A DNA stretch of 8,352 nucleotides from Flavobacteriales bacterium UBA1986 (lineage in GTDB: Bacteria; Bacteroidota; Bacteroidia; Flavobacteriales_G; Salibacteraceae): positions 6,636-14,987 of the forward strand of contig DDDG01000017.1 of NCBI GenBank assembly GCA_002336245.1. Direction: 5' to 3'. The notes under the pieces are model-generated. The model had not been told where the DNA came from, did not search any database, and worked only from the letters and a program-made list of their open reading frames with translations. The translations under genes were made by a program, and so were the position numbers. Shown here piece after piece: positions 7,071 through 8,352 of the stretch; positions within the stretch are counted from its first letter, which is position 1, and each line of letters opens with the position of its first letter.

Positions 7071-8352
7071 TTCTCTCGGGTTCAGGTTTGCAGTATAGAA
7101 ATGAGGTCAAGATCATCAATAGAAGGATGGTATAGGGATTTAAAGCAGCAGCTAGCCAAGGCTCAAAGAACGCAAGAAAGAGGCATGCAATTAGAATTGG
7201 CAGTGCCAGCTCTGACTTTCTTATTGCTCTGAGGAATACAGAAAAGAAACCGCCAAAAAACAACAGCAGACCAATTAATCCGGTGTTCATCCAAAAAATC
7301 AAGTATACGTTATGAGCTCCTCCTTCATGATTTAGTGCATTTAGAAATACCTTTACAGCTGGTGAGTGAAAGAGCTCTTCCTCATGGCCCCAGGCTTTTC
7401 CAAAAAAGAAATTGGCCTGAATTTGTTCCCAAGCAAAATTCCAAGCAATCAAACGACCAGAGCCGGCGGCAACTGACTGGGCACCCTCTGTGTTTAACCT
7501 TAAAGTATCACCCAATCCGAAATCTATTAGAAGAGCTACCAGAGGATCAACTGAGAATTGAGATGTTATAATGAGCACTATAACTGAGAAAAAAGCAATG
7601 AGCGTTGAAAACCTCGAAATAAAGAGAAAACCATAAAAAATAAGAATCGAAAACATTGAAGCTCTCGAGGAAGTTTGGACCAGCAAAACAGCCGCAAGAC
7701 CGTAGAAAAAATAAACAAAATACTTTGGGCACTCGATTTTAAAGTACCTCTTCGCCACTTCGAAAAACAAGAGTGAGAAAAAGCAGAACATGCCCAAACC
7801 ATTGGGATTCCCAAAAAAAGCTTTTAGTCTACCTCCATGTGAGTAAGCTGCTTCTGGCTGCAGAAAGCGGTAAAGAAAATTGAATATGAGAACAGCAAAT
7901 AGGAAGTAAACAAGCCATTGAATCCACTTTGCATCATAGCGTTTGTACAAATGATGGAATAAGGGAGGAATGGCAAAAAAAAGCAGAATGTAGGCTGCGT
8001 TTTTCTGTACCGCAATGGCAAGGTAATCGCTCAATGGCCACAACATAATGGTGTAAATGAAAAACGGAATGAAGCTCTTAATGAGCATGGCTTCATTTCG
8101 AATCTCACTTCTGAGAAGTATATATATCCCTAGAAGAACAAGCAACAAGGGCTTCACAATGCCTGGGTAATGCAAAAAGTAGTTGTCGCTCAAAATGAGC
8201 ATTAGAAAAAAGCCCAAAAGCATCTCTCGTTCGAAGCCCTTCAAAAGAAATAGAATGAAAGTGCCAGCAACGAGAACAACCCCAAGGTTGATGCTGAAAG
8301 CGCCCACAATCGTCCAGATGAGCAGAATAAAATAGGACCTTCTCTGAGAAAG
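7060..8352 (-). CDS. O-antigen polymerase/ligase family membrane protein, Wzy-like (5' end off the right edge)
   Basis: This is a polytopic inner-membrane protein with many hydrophobic helices, matching the O-antigen polymerase/ligase (Wzy_C) superfamily. Numbered from the GTG at 8307, it has GRLKAFFGNPNGLGMF (159-174), SSRAS (213-217), and a long polar loop of about 75 residues between late helices containing GSGR (282-285) and GGAHNVYL (329-336). Arg285 and His332 are the kind of residues conserved in this loop across the family. In a transferase operon the likely job is joining lipid-linked repeat units (Wzy) on the periplasmic face; a WaaL-type ligase is the alternative. The GTG at 8307 is the first candidate start inside the window, but the frame stays open to base 8352 and reads RRSYFILLIWTI just before that GTG. 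This is a convincing membrane segment, so the true start probably lies beyond the window. The stop overlaps the SGNH gene start by 11 bases. Confidence 0.85.
   Translation of the reverse strand, partial: LSQRRSYFILLIWTIVGAFSINLGVVLVAGTFILFLLKGFEREMLLGFFLMLILSDNYFLHYPGIVKPLLLVLLGIYILLRSEIRNEAMLIKSFIPFFIYTIMLWPLSDYLAIAVQKNAAYILLFFAIPPLFHHLYKRYDAKWIQWLVYFLFAVLIFNFLYRFLQPEAAYSHGGRLKAFFGNPNGLGMFCFFSLLFFEVAKRYFKIECPKYFVYFFYGLAAVLLVQTSSRASMFSILIFYGFLFISRFSTLIAFFSVIVLIITSQFSVDPLVALLIDFGLGDTLRLNTEGAQSVAAGSGRLIAWNFAWEQIQANFFFGKAWGHEEELFHSPAVKVFLNALNHEGGAHNVYLIFWMNTGLIGLLLFFGGFFSVFLRAIRKSELALPILIACLFLAFFEPWLAAALNPYTILLLMILTSFLYCKPEPERIET

Noticed and set aside
7547..8021. Three minus-strand open frames of 61-78 residues inside the polymerase gene
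   Set aside because: They are alternate frames of a strongly hydrophobic, recognisable membrane protein; their hydrophobic or Phe/Leu-rich content comes from the T-rich coding strand.
1..8352. tRNA, rRNA, CRISPR array, insertion sequence, inverted-repeat terminator or phage feature
   Set aside because: I found no spaced direct repeats, transposase or RNA-gene sequence, and coding sequence covers essentially every base.
7060..8352. Assignment of the polytopic protein as a Wzx flippase
   Set aside because: The GRLKAFFGNPNG, SSRAS and large late loop with GSGR and GAHN are polymerase/ligase family features, not those of the flippase (MATE/PST) fold.

Overview
The window is a single, gap-free stretch of a surface-polysaccharide (O-antigen, capsule or exopolysaccharide) biosynthesis operon. 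All eight genes lie on the minus strand, so transcription runs from the right edge to the left edge. Neighbouring genes overlap by 1 to 20 bases or, at one junction, are separated by a single base. There is no intergenic space that could hold a promoter, terminator or RNA gene. The first gene (Wzy-like polymerase) is open at the right edge and the last (GT2 glycosyltransferase) is open at the left edge, so the operon extends both ways.

In transcription order the genes are: an O-antigen polymerase/ligase-family membrane protein (7060-8352, 5' partial); a membrane-anchored SGNH/GDSL-type esterase-like protein (6189-7070); a GT4 glycosyltransferase (5144-6205); an extended SDR nucleotide-sugar enzyme with UDP-glucuronate-decarboxylase-like catalytic residues (4216-5142); a glutamine-dependent AsnB-family amidotransferase (2393-4216); a second GT4 glycosyltransferase (1270-2412); a WcaF-like hexapeptide O-acetyltransferase (732-1289); and a WfgS-like GT2 glycosyltransferase (1-735, 3' partial).

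Taken together (inference), the cluster makes a nucleotide sugar (SDR) and assembles a repeat unit with at least three transferases. It decorates the unit with acetyl groups (WcaF-like) and perhaps an amide (AsnB-like), then polymerises it at the outer face of the inner membrane (Wzy-like), where the SGNH protein could add or remove acyl groups. No flippase, initiating phosphoglycosyltransferase, chain-length regulator or export gene is in the window.

The organism is probably a Gram-negative bacterium, most likely of the Bacteroidota. The reasons are the moderate G+C (low-to-mid 40s percent by eye), the near absence of Shine-Dalgarno sequences before the starts, and an AsnB/WcaF/GT4 repertoire common in that phylum. 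This is a moderate-to-low confidence inference because no phylogenetic marker gene is present. The region looks like an ordinary accessory polysaccharide locus; I see no defence system, mobile element, CRISPR array or evidently new system. The most interesting points are active-site deviations (AsnB Leu355, GT4 Gln295, SGNH block III) and the extreme gene packing.
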